DNA of 64,000 nucleotides from an uncultured Clostridia bacterium (GCA_934254815.1 CAKQME010000013.1:1-64000), one strand, 5' to 3'; counted from the first letter of the stretch, positions 27,303 through 36,325 are shown. The notes: generated by a model from the letters alone, not told the origin. Translations and numbers: made by a program.

Positions 27303-28499
27303 ATGAAAAAAGCCATAAACATAGGCTTGGCGACGGTTTTTGCCGTTGCGGCGGCTTCTTGTTCCTCAAAACCGACCGAGAGTCAAAACGTTCGCGAATA
27401 TCCGTCCGAAATCGTCGGAGAAGATTTGTTCGACGACGGACTTGTAAAGTATTGCGGCAGATATTACGAAGACGGCGGCTCGGCATGGTTCGGTTTGTCG
27501 GGCGCGGGTTTTGAGGTAAGTTTCGAGGGATCGTCGCTCACCGCGGTACTTAAAGGAACGTGGCAGAACGAAGTTGTCGGGCAGGGAACGCAGGTACCGT
27601 TTATCGGAGTGTTCGTCGACGGTGAAACAGATCCGCAGAAAGCCGAAAAAATCGAAGTTTATATGAAAGAAGATACGTCTTATACGCTGGTAGATAATCT
27701 GCCTTACGGAAGAAATAGCGTAAAGGTGCTTAAACTTACCGAAACTTCGTGTAATAAGCTTGCTCTTACGAAATTTACTACCGACGGCAAGTTTGCCGCC
27801 GCACCCGAAAAAGCCGCAATTTCTATAGAGTTTTACGGTGATTCGGTAACATGCGGCTACGGGGTTGATTTCGATACTCAAACGACTTTTTCTACCGATT
27901 CCGAAAATGCGACCAAAACTTACGCATATCTTACGGCTGTAAGTTTCGGCGCCGATTTCTCGTTAATTTCGGCAAGCGGTTGGGGCGTGAAACGCGGACT
28001 GGGTGAAGATTCGGCTGTACCCGACTGGTTCGATAAAGCGGACATACGGTCTGATAAACCGTGGGATAACGCCGCGCATAAACCGGATATCGTAGTTATC
28101 AACTTAGGTGCGAACGACAATCAGTATATTCTCGGCAATGTCGGCGGAGGCGTTGACGAAACCAGTTCTCAATCCAGAATGAACGATTATTTGTCGGCAT
28201 ATAAGGCGTTTATCCTTAAAATACTGTCCGTTTACGGCAGGTCTACGCCCGTATTCTGCTGTTACGGAACTATGGGCGAATCGAATATTTACGTTCCGCT
28301 TGAAAATATGTTGTACGACGATTTTCAGGATAGCGGTTATCCCTCTGTTTATCCGGTAAAATTATCGGACGGCAGTCTGAACGGCGAAAAAGCGTTGCAT
28401 GGGCATCCCAACTATAAAACTCATTCCGATTCGGCGGAAATTTTTGTAAAGGCAATTACCGAAAACACTAAATTCAAAATAACAGGAGAGAATGTATGA
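27303..28499 (+). CDS. CE2-like acetyl esterase (SGNH hydrolase), lipoprotein
   Basis: A 398-residue lipoprotein (lipobox AAASC). The N-terminal beta-sandwich (about 45-170: GRYYEDGGSAWFGLSGAGF, then FEGSSLTAVLKGTW) joined to an SGNH catalytic domain is the architecture of carbohydrate esterase family 2. The nucleophile block is EFYGDSVTCGYG, block III is NLGANDNQY and the catalytic His block is GHPNYKTHSD. CE2 enzymes deacetylate xylan- or mannan-type glycans. It starts one base after the preceding esterase stop and overlaps the next gene by four bases, so the three esterases are translationally linked. Confidence 0.82.
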   Translation: MKKAINIGLATVFAVAAASCSSKPTESQNVREYPSEIVGEDLFDDGLVKYCGRYYEDGGSAWFGLSGAGFEVSFEGSSLTAVLKGTWQNEVVGQGTQVPFIGVFVDGETDPQKAEKIEVYMKEDTSYTLVDNLPYGRNSVKVLKLTETSCNKLALTKFTTDGKFAAAPEKAAISIEFYGDSVTCGYGVDFDTQTTFSTDSENATKTYAYLTAVSFGADFSLISASGWGVKRGLGEDSAVPDWFDKADIRSDKPWDNAAHKPDIVVINLGANDNQYILGNVGGGVDETSSQSRMNDYLSAYKAFILKILSVYGRSTPVFCCYGTMGESNIYVPLENMLYDDFQDSGYPSVYPVKLSDGSLNGEKALHGHPNYKTHSDSAEIFVKAITENTKFKITGENV

Positions 28500-29662
28500 A
28501 GAAAAGAATAGCCGCGTTACTTGCGGCGACTATAGCGGGTATAACTTGTCTCGGAGCGTGTTCGGGCGGGAAAAACGAAAGCACCGCGTCGGGCGGAACA
28601 AATCTGACCGCGCCCGAAGTGTATAAACCCGTTTGGCTCGGAGATACGGTTTACGAAGAATCGCTTGTTATCGTCGAAGACGAAAACGGGGTAAAATCGG
28701 GTAAACTTTTGTACGAACCTACGGAGATTATAAGGGTCAACGACTACACGCTTCAAAAAACGTACGATAAATCGGAATATCGAGTAGACGGTAAAAATTT
28801 TATCGCTACCGAAAGTTCCACTATGCCTTATTTCACTTACGACCAGTATTATAACGCCGATGTTTCCGAACTTCTCGGTATTCAGACGATGAACGGAAGC
28901 GAACAGGGCAAGAAAATACTGTTTACCGAAAGCGCGGGTCTTATAAAATATCACGTTAATGTGACGTATAGACATTCCGATAAATGGCAGGGGAAAGTCA
29001 ACGTTTCCCAAGCCGATAAACTTCCGAATACAGTTAAAAAACTTACCGAAGACAAAGCCCTTACCATGTTTATGACGGGCGACAGTATAGCTGCGGGTTG
29101 CAACTCTTCCGCGCTTTTCAATATCGAACCTTTCAGACCGTCTTTCGGTACGGGTTTTGCGCTCGAACTCGAAGATCAGTTTAAAGCTCAGGTAGATTTC
29201 ACAAACGGAGCGGTCGGCGGGTGGACCAGCCAGAACGGTAGCGACCATATCGACGAACAGATGGGTGAAGATTACGCTCCCGATCTCGCGATAATAGCGT
29301 TTGGTATGAACGACGGTTCGTTCAGGGTGTCCAATTCGGTATTTGAAGGTAATATCCGCGATATTATGGAGAGAATACGCAAAAATTCTCCGAAATGCGA
29401 GTTTATTCTTATAGCGACCATACTCGGCAACCCGGAATGGGGCGGAGTAGGCACGCAGGATAAATATCTTGAAGTTTTAGAGGCGATTGCCGCCGACACT
29501 ACGGGGTGCGCCGTACTCGATATGACTAACTTTACGGCTGAACTTTATAAACATAAACGCGGAATGGATATGCTTGCAAATAACGTAAACCACCCCAGCG
29601 ATTTTCTTCAGAGATGTTATATCTCTCAACTTATGACCGTTGTCTGCGATTCCTATAAGTAA
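28496..29662 (+). CDS. SGNH/GDSL-family esterase, lipoprotein (paralog of the 25991 gene)
   Basis: A 388-residue lipoprotein (lipobox LGAC). The N-terminal region (VWLGDTVYEESLVIV, about 45-60) matches the corresponding part of the 25991 product (FWQSDVIYNEPVLLL), so the two share both domains. SGNH blocks are FMTGDSIAAGCNSS, GAVGGWTSQNG, IAFGMNDGSF and NVNHPSDF. The ATG overlaps the preceding stop. It is exported, probably with acyl-esterase activity on the locus substrate; the acyl group is unknown. Confidence 0.82.
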   Translation: MKKRIAALLAATIAGITCLGACSGGKNESTASGGTNLTAPEVYKPVWLGDTVYEESLVIVEDENGVKSGKLLYEPTEIIRVNDYTLQKTYDKSEYRVDGKNFIATESSTMPYFTYDQYYNADVSELLGIQTMNGSEQGKKILFTESAGLIKYHVNVTYRHSDKWQGKVNVSQADKLPNTVKKLTEDKALTMFMTGDSIAAGCNSSALFNIEPFRPSFGTGFALELEDQFKAQVDFTNGAVGGWTSQNGSDHIDEQMGEDYAPDLAIIAFGMNDGSFRVSNSVFEGNIRDIMERIRKNSPKCEFILIATILGNPEWGGVGTQDKYLEVLEAIAADTTGCAVLDMTNFTAELYKHKRGMDMLANNVNHPSDFLQRCYISQLMTVVCDSYK

Positions 29663-29663
29663 T

Positions 29664-32582
29664 ATGATAAAAGCAATAATATTCGACCTTGACGGAGTTC
29701 TGCTTTCTACCGACGAATATCATTATCGGGCATGGAAAACGATTGCCGATGCCGAAAATATAGAATTTGACAGAACCGTAAACGATAGGTTGCGCGGCGT
29801 TTCGAGAATGCAAAGTTTAGAAATAATTCTCGAAAAAGCCGAAAAAAACTACGCCGAAGACGAAAAAATACGTCTTGCCGAAAAGAAAAACGAAATATAC
29901 AGAAAAATGCTTGCGGAACTTTCGCCGTCTGCGGTCTCCGAAGAGGTCAGAAGTTCGCTTCGTAAACTTAAGGAACGCGGATATCGCATAGCGATAGGGT
30001 CTTCCAGTAAAAACGCGAAGTTTATCCTTGAAAAAGTTGAGCTTATCGACGAGTTTGACGCGATTTCCGACGGAAACTGTATTACAAAGAGTAAACCCGA
30101 CCCGGAAGTGTTTGTCGTTGCGGCAAAAAAGCTCGGTTTGGATAATGCCGAATGTATCGTAGTCGAAGACTCTGTAGCGGGCATCGAAGCTGCCGAAGTC
30201 GGCGGTTTTTCTTCCGTTGCTATAGGCGATGCTGCGGAGCATTCCGACGCGGATTACAGAATAACTTCTTTTTCGCAATTGCTCGATATCTGCGGCGGAA
30301 ACGACGAGTGGCGCGATATTTACGCGTTTGACACGCCGTCTGCCGATTTTGCCGGTATAGCGGCGGCGCTTCCGTTCGGTAACGGTTATATGGGCGCGCA
30401 GGTTGAAGACAATCTTGTTTTCGAAAGCATAACGCTCAACGAAAGTACGTTGTTTACGGGCGCGCCGTATGAAAACCATATCGACGGAGCCTATAAAAAG
30501 CTGGGCGAACTGAGGAAGAGAACGCTTGCGGGCGAACCGTGCGACGTGGAGTGGGGAGCAAACTTCGTCGGTATGTTCGGCGGACAGATATTCGAACCCG
30601 CAGGCACTATAATCGTTCATACAGACGTTCTGAAAGGCGCAAGCAATTATCGTAAACAAATCGATATGCGTCGCGGTATACTCACAACGACATTCGAAGA
30701 AGACGGAGTATTTTTCAAAAAAACTTATTTTGCGAGCTATCCGCGTAACGTAATGGTTTTAAGCTATAAAAACGACGGAAAACGCAATTACACTTTCGAA
30801 TACCTTTCGAAAACCGACGGAAACTGTTCTTTCCCCGAAAATGACGAAATGGTTTTCATCGGCAAGGCAAACGGTTGTAAGGGAGTAGACGGAACGATTC
30901 GTTACGTTGTGGCTTATAAAATCGATACTGACGGTAAGATCGATATAGTGCGTAATAAAACGCAGGTTATAGGTTCGTCTTATTGTAACGTTTATATTTC
31001 CGTAAAAACCGATTACGTCGCGGGCGGAGGCAGACAGGACGGCTTTGTTAAACTTGCCGAAAAGACAATAGAAAAGGCATGCGATGCAGGGCTTGAAAAA
31101 CTTATTGCCGAGCATACGGCGGATTTTTCCGCCGAATACGGCAGAACGGGAATCAGGCTTGCCGAAAAATGCAGCGGTAAAACTATTAATGCGCTTATGA
31201 AAGATTATAGGCGCGATAAGAGTAAAGAGTTAGTCGAAAAAATTTATAATTTCGATAAATACCTGATAATTTCATCTACGAGAAAAGGCAGCCAGCCTCC
31301 GACTTTGCAAGGTAAATGGAATGCAAGTTGTACGCCCCCGTGGGATGCGAAGTATACGGTAAACATCAATCTCGAAATGAATTATTGGAGCGTCGGCGCG
31401 TTGAATCTGTGCGAAAATGCCGAACCGCTTTTCGATAAAATAGACGAGCTTCTCGTTCACGGTAAAAAAACCGCGCGCGAATTGTACGGTATAGATCGCG
31501 GCGATTCGTGGGTTTTGCACCATAACACGGACTTATGGAACGTCTGTGGCGCAATTGACGGACCGTGGGGCTTGACTCCTGTTTGCGGAGCATGGCTCGT
31601 AAATACGGCTTATGATTTTTATCTTTATACTAAGGATGAAAAATATCTCGGGCGTATTTATAAAGCGTTGAAAGGCGCAACGGAATTTTTCACCGAATTT
31701 CTGATAGACTTTGAATATGACGGCAAAATATATAAAACGACATGCCCATCGACGTCGCCCGAAAGACCAAACGGTAAGCAGGGATATGTTTCATACGGAA
31801 GCACGCATGATTCGCAGATGATTCGTCAGTTGTTCGAAAATTATCTCGTTGCGGCTGAAATACTCGATACCGACGAATATCTGAAAAATAAAGTCAAAAG
31901 AATAATGGCGCAACTTCCGCCTCCGGCGGCTGTATCCGGCGAGGGTGTGTTAAAAGAGTTTTTCTTTCACGACAATGACCGAGCCGACGATACTCACAGA
32001 CACTTGTCTCATCTGTACGGATTGCATCCCGGCAGAGTGATGCACGTCGCAGGTAATGAAGAATGGCTTAAAGCCACGGAGTACACTCTTGACAGAAGAA
32101 GCCTTGAGGGTGATTGGGCAGGTTGGGGCATAGTCTGGCGTATATATATGTATTCCAGACTTCATTGCGCCGATAAATCGCTTAAAATGGTTGATTTGTT
32201 GCTCGACGCGTCTAACGGATTGTTGTTGCCAAACGGATTTGCCGCCCATCCATATGAATGCGGTAAAATATTTCAGTACGACGCGAACGCGGGTTTCCCC
32301 GGTGCGCTTACGGAGATGTTTGTGTCATGTCCTAAAAATATAATATATTTGTTAGGGGCTTTACCCGACAGATTTAAATCGGGCGCAATATACGGCATAA
32401 GAACTTACGGCGCGTTCGTGGTCGAAAGATTGGAATTCGAAAACGGTGAAATTACCGATTGTGTGATATCGAGCGAAGCGGGCGGAAAATTACGGGTTTC
32501 CGTCGGCGGTGAGATATTCGAGCGTCTGACGTGTGCCGGCGAGCGTTTTTCGGTTACGAACAGAGGTATTGAAAAAATTTAA
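29664..32582 (+). CDS. Beta-phosphoglucomutase fused to a GH95 glycosidase
   Basis: A 972-residue cytoplasmic fusion; the ATG at 29664 follows the previous stop by one base. Residues 1-213 are a beta-phosphoglucomutase-type HAD: FDLDGVLLST with nucleophile and acid/base Asp, GSSSKNAKFI and KPDPEVF. From about 213 a GH95 enzyme follows: ALPFGNGYMGAQ, ITLNESTLFTG, NINLEMNYW (about 566), HHNTDLW, STSPERP (candidate acid Glu, about 698) and FQYDANAGF (candidate catalytic Asp, about 871). GH95 enzymes remove alpha-L-fucose or alpha-L-galactose. The mutase half fits the GH65 enzyme of this operon. I know of no standard enzyme with this fusion. Confidence 0.88.
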   Translation: MIKAIIFDLDGVLLSTDEYHYRAWKTIADAENIEFDRTVNDRLRGVSRMQSLEIILEKAEKNYAEDEKIRLAEKKNEIYRKMLAELSPSAVSEEVRSSLRKLKERGYRIAIGSSSKNAKFILEKVELIDEFDAISDGNCITKSKPDPEVFVVAAKKLGLDNAECIVVEDSVAGIEAAEVGGFSSVAIGDAAEHSDADYRITSFSQLLDICGGNDEWRDIYAFDTPSADFAGIAAALPFGNGYMGAQVEDNLVFESITLNESTLFTGAPYENHIDGAYKKLGELRKRTLAGEPCDVEWGANFVGMFGGQIFEPAGTIIVHTDVLKGASNYRKQIDMRRGILTTTFEEDGVFFKKTYFASYPRNVMVLSYKNDGKRNYTFEYLSKTDGNCSFPENDEMVFIGKANGCKGVDGTIRYVVAYKIDTDGKIDIVRNKTQVIGSSYCNVYISVKTDYVAGGGRQDGFVKLAEKTIEKACDAGLEKLIAEHTADFSAEYGRTGIRLAEKCSGKTINALMKDYRRDKSKELVEKIYNFDKYLIISSTRKGSQPPTLQGKWNASCTPPWDAKYTVNINLEMNYWSVGALNLCENAEPLFDKIDELLVHGKKTARELYGIDRGDSWVLHHNTDLWNVCGAIDGPWGLTPVCGAWLVNTAYDFYLYTKDEKYLGRIYKALKGATEFFTEFLIDFEYDGKIYKTTCPSTSPERPNGKQGYVSYGSTHDSQMIRQLFENYLVAAEILDTDEYLKNKVKRIMAQLPPPAAVSGEGVLKEFFFHDNDRADDTHRHLSHLYGLHPGRVMHVAGNEEWLKATEYTLDRRSLEGDWAGWGIVWRIYMYSRLHCADKSLKMVDLLLDASNGLLLPNGFAAHPYECGKIFQYDANAGFPGALTEMFVSCPKNIIYLLGALPDRFKSGAIYGIRTYGAFVVERLEFENGEITDCVISSEAGGKLRVSVGGEIFERLTCAGERFSVTNRGIEKI

Positions 32583-32590
32583 TAAAAAAA

Positions 32591-32624
32591 CAAAAGTTCC
32601 AAGGTATTAACCTTGGAACTTTTG
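32591..32624. terminator. Bidirectional terminator at the end of the carbohydrate operon
   Basis: CAAAAGTTCCAAGG pairs perfectly with CCTTGGAACTTTTG around a 6-base loop. A-run on the left and T-rich on the right let it also end the minus-strand tRNA-Ala transcript. Confidence 0.9.
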
Positions 32625-32628
32625 TCTT

Positions 32629-32704
32629 TGGTGGAGATAAAGGGACTCGAACCCTCGGCCTATGCGTTGCGAACGCATCGCTCTACCAACTGAGCCATAT
32701 CCCC
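32629..32704 (-). tRNA. tRNA-Ala (anticodon CGC)
   Basis: On the minus strand: acceptor GGGGATA/TATCTCC, D-arm GCTCAGTTGGTAGAGC, anticodon stem ATGCG/CGCAT with loop TTCGCAA (CGC), T-arm GAGGGTTCGAGTCCCTT, and an encoded CCA. It reads GCG codons. Confidence 0.93.
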
Positions 32705-32744
32705 GAATCAAACGATTTCATAATCACTTTTGCTTAGCTTATAC

Positions 32745-32773
32745 ATTATAGCACGTTATTTCTTTTTTTGCAA
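32745..32773 (-). promoter_or_regulatory. Promoter of tRNA-Ala(CGC)
   Basis: On the minus strand: -35 TTGCAA (32773-32768), 17-base spacer, perfect -10 TATAAT (32750-32745). Confidence 0.8.
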
Positions 32774-32932
32774 CCGATTTTTCGGTTCGTTTTTAAAAAT
32801 TTTAACTTATTTTTTAAAGCTGATGTTCAATACGGGTGGTTATTCAATGCTAACTCCTACCGGGCTGTCGGAATATATTCAATTTGATAATACGCTATAT
32901 ATAAATAATATTTTATTTAACCTTTTAAGCGG

Positions 32933-32961
32933 TTGATTTATTTTTTTTGAAATGATATAAT
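32933..32961 (+). promoter_or_regulatory. Promoter of the rex-fumarate-Hdr operon
   Basis: -35 TTGATT (32933-32938), 17-base spacer, perfect -10 TATAAT (32956-32961). The -10 lies within a perfect palindrome GATATAATTATATC (32953-32966). No other convincing promoter was noticed in the following 14 kb, where gaps do not exceed 48 bases. The rest of 32774-32932 shows only AT-rich sequence and a small AACCGA/TCGGTT hairpin. Confidence 0.75.
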
Positions 32962-32986
32962 TATATCGATAATAATGTCACGATAT

Positions 32987-33002
32987 ACTTATTTGAATAA
33001 GT
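32987..33002. promoter_or_regulatory. Inverted repeat in the rex leader, candidate operator
   Basis: Perfect repeat ACTTATT-TG-AATAAGT about 25 bases downstream of the -10. Its position fits autoregulation by Rex, but it does not match the usual clostridial Rex box (TTGTTAA-N4-TTAACAA). Confidence 0.4.
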
Positions 33003-33030
33003 TGTCGTCGGGGAAATGAGGTTTTAGCGT

Positions 33031-33648
33031 ATGTGCGAGAAGAAAATTCCGAAATCCGTCAAGGCGAGATTGCCGATATATCTTCACTATCTTAAAGCGA
33101 TTTTGCAAGAGGGAAAAACGACCATATCTTCCGCCGCCATTGCCGAAGCGTTAGGGCTTGGCGAGGTGCAGGTAAGGAAAGATCTTGCCCTTGTAAGCGG
33201 CGCGGGTAAACCTAAAATAGGTTATTATGTCGACGAGCTTACCGAACACGTCGAAAACGCGCTCGGCAGCGGGTCTGTTACCAATGCGGTGATAGTCGGC
33301 GCAGGAAAGCTCGGTAAAGCTCTTTTGTGTTATGACGGTTTTGCCGAATTCGGTCTTGAATTGCTTGCGGCGTTTGATAAAGACGATAGTAAGGTCGGAA
33401 AAGTAAACGATAAGAAATTCGTATATCCTTTAACCGAAATAAAAGAATTTTGTAAAACTCATGACGTAAAAATAGGCGTGATAACGGTTCCGGAAAAAGC
33501 GGCTGAAGAAGTTGCCGACATTCTTGTTGATTGCGGGGTCGAGGCAATTTGGAATTTTGCCCCCGTAAGGTTGAAAGTGCAGAACGGAATAAAGATAAAA
33601 AACGAGAACATGGCGGCGTCTTTAGCCGTTCTGTCCGCGGATATATAA
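33031..33648 (+). CDS. rex: Redox-sensing transcriptional repressor Rex
   Basis: A 205-residue dimeric repressor that senses the NADH/NAD+ ratio and controls fermentation genes. It has an N-terminal winged helix (RLPIYLHYLKAILQEG; GEVQVRKDLALVSG), a Rossmann NAD(H) domain (VIVGAGKLGKALL, about 88-100) and the typical C-terminal domain-swapped region (GVEAIWNFAPVRLKVQNG). It is the first gene of the 14-kb redox operon, which suggests direct control of that operon and of itself. The start follows the GGGGAAATGAGG region at a workable distance. Confidence 0.93.
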   Translation: MCEKKIPKSVKARLPIYLHYLKAILQEGKTTISSAAIAEALGLGEVQVRKDLALVSGAGKPKIGYYVDELTEHVENALGSGSVTNAVIVGAGKLGKALLCYDGFAEFGLELLAAFDKDDSKVGKVNDKKFVYPLTEIKEFCKTHDVKIGVITVPEKAAEEVADILVDCGVEAIWNFAPVRLKVQNGIKIKNENMAASLAVLSADI

Positions 33649-33667
33649 TATACGGATAAAAAATTGA

Positions 33668-33916
33668 ATGAAAGTAACGATTTGTATGGGCAGCGCGTGT
33701 TTTCTGAAAGGCTCTAAAAAGATAGCCGACGCGCTTATAGAGTATATCGAGAAATACGATTTAAAAGAAAAGGTCGATTTATGCGGCGCGTTTTGCATGG
33801 GGCGTTGCAGAGACGGGGTCAACGTCGAGGTTGACGGGGAAATATTTTCCGTAAGTCCCGAAACGACGGACAAGTTTTTTAAAGAGCGTATTCTTGCTAA
33901 ACTCGGAATAAATTGA
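33668..33916 (+). CDS. NuoE/HoxE-like [2Fe-2S] thioredoxin-fold ferredoxin, copy 1
   Basis: An 82-residue single-domain protein of the (2Fe-2S) ferredoxin/NuoE C-terminal family. The four cluster cysteines appear as C-x4-C (CMGSAC) and C-x3-C (CMGRC), with one more Cys just before (LCGAFC). Such proteins carry electrons between NADH-linked flavoproteins, hydrogenases and ferredoxin. A close paralog, with KVTICMGSACFLKGS matched by KVTVCVGSSCHLKGS, lies at 45462, directly before the hydrogenase. Confidence 0.88.
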   Translation: MKVTICMGSACFLKGSKKIADALIEYIEKYDLKEKVDLCGAFCMGRCRDGVNVEVDGEIFSVSPETTDKFFKERILAKLGIN

Positions 33917-33964
33917 TTTACGGTAAAAACTTTTTTGGTGAAACAAAAGGAGGCAATATAAACT

Positions 33965-34915
33965 ATGAACAAAGTAACTATTATCGGAAGCGGAAGAGTA
34001 GGCTCGACTATCGCATACTCGCTCACTTGCAGAGGTCTGGCGGATGAGATCGTCATAATCGATATCGACGGCAATCGTGCGCTCGGTGAAGCGCTCGATA
34101 TTCGTCAGGGTCTTTCTTATGATAGCGCGTGCCGTATTTATGCCGGCACATACGACGATGCGAAAGACTCCAACATCGTAATAATAACTTCCGGTATCGC
34201 GAGAAAGCCGGGTCAGTCTCGTCTCGAGCTTATAAAGACGAATATCGGTATTCAGGAAGCGATTATTCCCGAAATAACCAAAGCCGCGCCTGACGCCGTA
34301 TATATTATGGTGTCCAACCCGGTCGATATTCTCACTTACTCGTTTTGCCGTCTTTCGGGTATTCCCGAAAACAGAATTATCGGTTCCGGCGCGATAATCG
34401 ATACGGCGAGACTTCGTTCGAGAATTGCCGATTATTGCGGACTTGAAGTAGGAAATATTCACGCGTATATGTTCGGTGAACACGGAGATTCCGGCTTTTC
34501 GCCATGGTCGATAGCGAGAATCGCTGGTATGCACGTTGAAGAATATCAGAAAGCTGTCGAAAGTTCCGAGCTTTTCACTACTCAGATAGATATACCCGAA
34601 ATCGAAAAGTACGTTCGCGAATCCGGCGCGAGAGTTATTTCGCGTAAAGGTTCAACTTTCTATGCGATTGCTTCTACCGTTTGCTATATAGTTAAAGCTA
34701 TTTATACAAACGCAAATACCGCGATGACGGTTTCCACTATGATGCACGGCGAGTACGGCGTGAGCGACGTTTGCTTAAGCACTCTTAATATAATCGGTCG
34801 TGACGGTGTTGTAGGTAAGATCAATCCTACGCTTACCGACGAAGAGGTTGCAAAACTTCACAACAGCGCAAACGTATTAAAGGAAATTATTTCACAGATA
34901 GATTTCAAAAAATAA
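33965..34915 (+). CDS. LDH-fold 2-hydroxyacid dehydrogenase, probably malate dehydrogenase
   Basis: A 316-residue NAD-dependent LDH/MDH-family enzyme: Rossmann GSGRVGSTIAY, catalytic His in GEHGDSGFSPWS, and GSTFYAIAS. The overall sequence is of the L-lactate dehydrogenase type. However, the specificity loop reads GIARKPGQSR, with Arg80 at the position where LDH has Gln102 and MDH has Arg102. Arg there favours oxaloacetate/malate. The next gene is fumarase, followed by fumarate reductase, so malate dehydrogenase is the better call; lactate dehydrogenase remains possible. AAAGGAGG lies upstream of the ATG. Confidence 0.8.
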   Translation: MNKVTIIGSGRVGSTIAYSLTCRGLADEIVIIDIDGNRALGEALDIRQGLSYDSACRIYAGTYDDAKDSNIVIITSGIARKPGQSRLELIKTNIGIQEAIIPEITKAAPDAVYIMVSNPVDILTYSFCRLSGIPENRIIGSGAIIDTARLRSRIADYCGLEVGNIHAYMFGEHGDSGFSPWSIARIAGMHVEEYQKAVESSELFTTQIDIPEIEKYVRESGARVISRKGSTFYAIASTVCYIVKAIYTNANTAMTVSTMMHGEYGVSDVCLSTLNIIGRDGVVGKINPTLTDEEVAKLHNSANVLKEIISQIDFKK

Positions 34916-34935
34916 TTTGAAAAGCGGAGCTGAAA

Positions 34936-36315
34936 ATGGAATATCGTATAGAAAAAGACACTATGGGCGAGGTAAAAGTTCCCGCCGATAAATATTGGGG
35001 CGCGCAGACCGAAAGAAGTTTCGAAAATTTTAAAATCGGCGGCGAAATAATGCCAAGAGAAATTACGCACGCTTTCGGCATACTTAAAAAAGCGGCGGCA
35101 ATCGCCAATTATAATTTAGGAAAACTCCCCGAAAACAAGTTAAAGGCGATATCCGAAGTATGCGACGAAGTTATTTCGGGTAAGCTTAACGAGCATTTCC
35201 CTCTTGTAGTCTGGCAGACAGGCAGCGGAACACAGTCGAACATGAACGCCAACGAGGTAATTGCCCACAGAGGTAACGAACTTGCAGGGGAAAAATTGCT
35301 TCACCCGAACGACGATATAAATAAAAGTCAGAGTTCGAACGATACGTTCCCGACGGCTATGCACATTGCTGCGGTTATCGCGATAGAGGATAAACTTTTT
35401 CCCGCAATGGATAAACTTACCGCTACGTTTAAGCGTCTTGAAGAAGAAAACGAGGGTATCGTAAAGAGCGGAAGAACTCATCTGCAGGATGCCGTTCCCA
35501 TAGCTTTCTCGCAGGAGATAAGCGGTTGGCGCGTTATGCTCGAAAAGACGAAAGAGCAACTCGGTCTGGCGTTGAAAGGGCTTAAAGAGCTTGCGCTCGG
35601 CGGCACTGCCGTTGGAACGGGGCTTAACGCTCCCGTAGGTTTCGACGAAGAGGTCGCAAAGCAGGTAGGGATACTTACAGGTAAAGATTTCAGAACAGCC
35701 GAGAACAAATTTCATGCGCTTACGTCTAAAGATGCTATAGTGTTTGCTCATGGAGCGATGAAAGCTCTCGCCTGCAATTTAATGAAAATTGCCAATGACG
35801 TGAGATGGTTAGCCTCCGGTCCTCGCGACGGTTTAGGCGAAATATTCATTCCCGAAAACGAACCGGGGTCGTCGATTATGCCCGGCAAGGTAAATCCCAC
35901 TCAGTGTGAATCTCTCACGATGGTCGCCGTTCAGGTAATGGGTAACGACGTGGCTGTTACGGTCGGCGCGTCGCAGGGGAATTTCGAACTCAACGTATTC
36001 ATGCCCGTAATAGCATATAATTTTCTTCAGTCGGCAAAACTTCTTGCCGAGGGAATACTTTCTTTCGAAGCTCACTGCGCTTGCGGAATAAAGGCTAATA
36101 AAGAAAAAATGGCGCATAATCTTCATAATTCTCTTATGTTAGTCACCGCGCTTAATCCTTATATAGGGTATGAGAATGCCGCAAAGACCGCTAAGAAAGC
36201 ATTCAAAGAAAATATATCATTAAAAGAGGCATGCATCGCGTTAGGATTTTTAACGGCTGAGAAGTTCGACGAGGTATTCCACCCCGAAGAAATGGCATAT
36301 CCGCATAAAAAGTAA
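34936..36315 (+). CDS. fumC: Fumarate hydratase, class II
   Basis: Interconverts malate and fumarate without an iron-sulfur cluster. The 459-residue length is standard for FumC. Visible signatures are [17 protein letters not shown] (about 95-111), the substrate loop [14 protein letters not shown], the catalytic-base region [10 protein letters not shown] and the superfamily signature [15 protein letters not shown] (about 316-330). It lies between the dehydrogenase and the Hdr genes with only short gaps, supplying fumarate to the reductase encoded at the operon's 3' part. Confidence 0.96.
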   Translation: MEYRIEKDTMGEVKVPADKYWGAQTERSFENFKIGGEIMPREITHAFGILKKAAAIANYNLGKLPENKLKAISEVCDEVISGKLNEHFPLVVWQTGSGTQSNMNANEVIAHRGNELAGEKLLHPNDDINKSQSSNDTFPTAMHIAAVIAIEDKLFPAMDKLTATFKRLEEENEGIVKSGRTHLQDAVPIAFSQEISGWRVMLEKTKEQLGLALKGLKELALGGTAVGTGLNAPVGFDEEVAKQVGILTGKDFRTAENKFHALTSKDAIVFAHGAMKALACNLMKIANDVRWLASGPRDGLGEIFIPENEPGSSIMPGKVNPTQCESLTMVAVQVMGNDVAVTVGASQGNFELNVFMPVIAYNFLQSAKLLAEGILSFEAHCACGIKANKEKMAHNLHNSLMLVTALNPYIGYENAAKTAKKAFKENISLKEACIALGFLTAEKFDEVFHPEEMAYPHKK

Positions 36316-36325
36316 GGAAAGCGAA

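Noticed and set aside
29817..30659. 280-codon minus-strand open frame opposite the fusion gene
   Set aside because: It mirrors the beta-phosphoglucomutase/GH95 coding sequence, has low-complexity composition and no ribosome site or family match.
32730..32936. 68-codon plus-strand open frame upstream of rex
   Set aside because: It spans the tRNA-Ala promoter and runs into the rex operon promoter, has no ribosome site, and reads as AT-rich hydrophobic noise.
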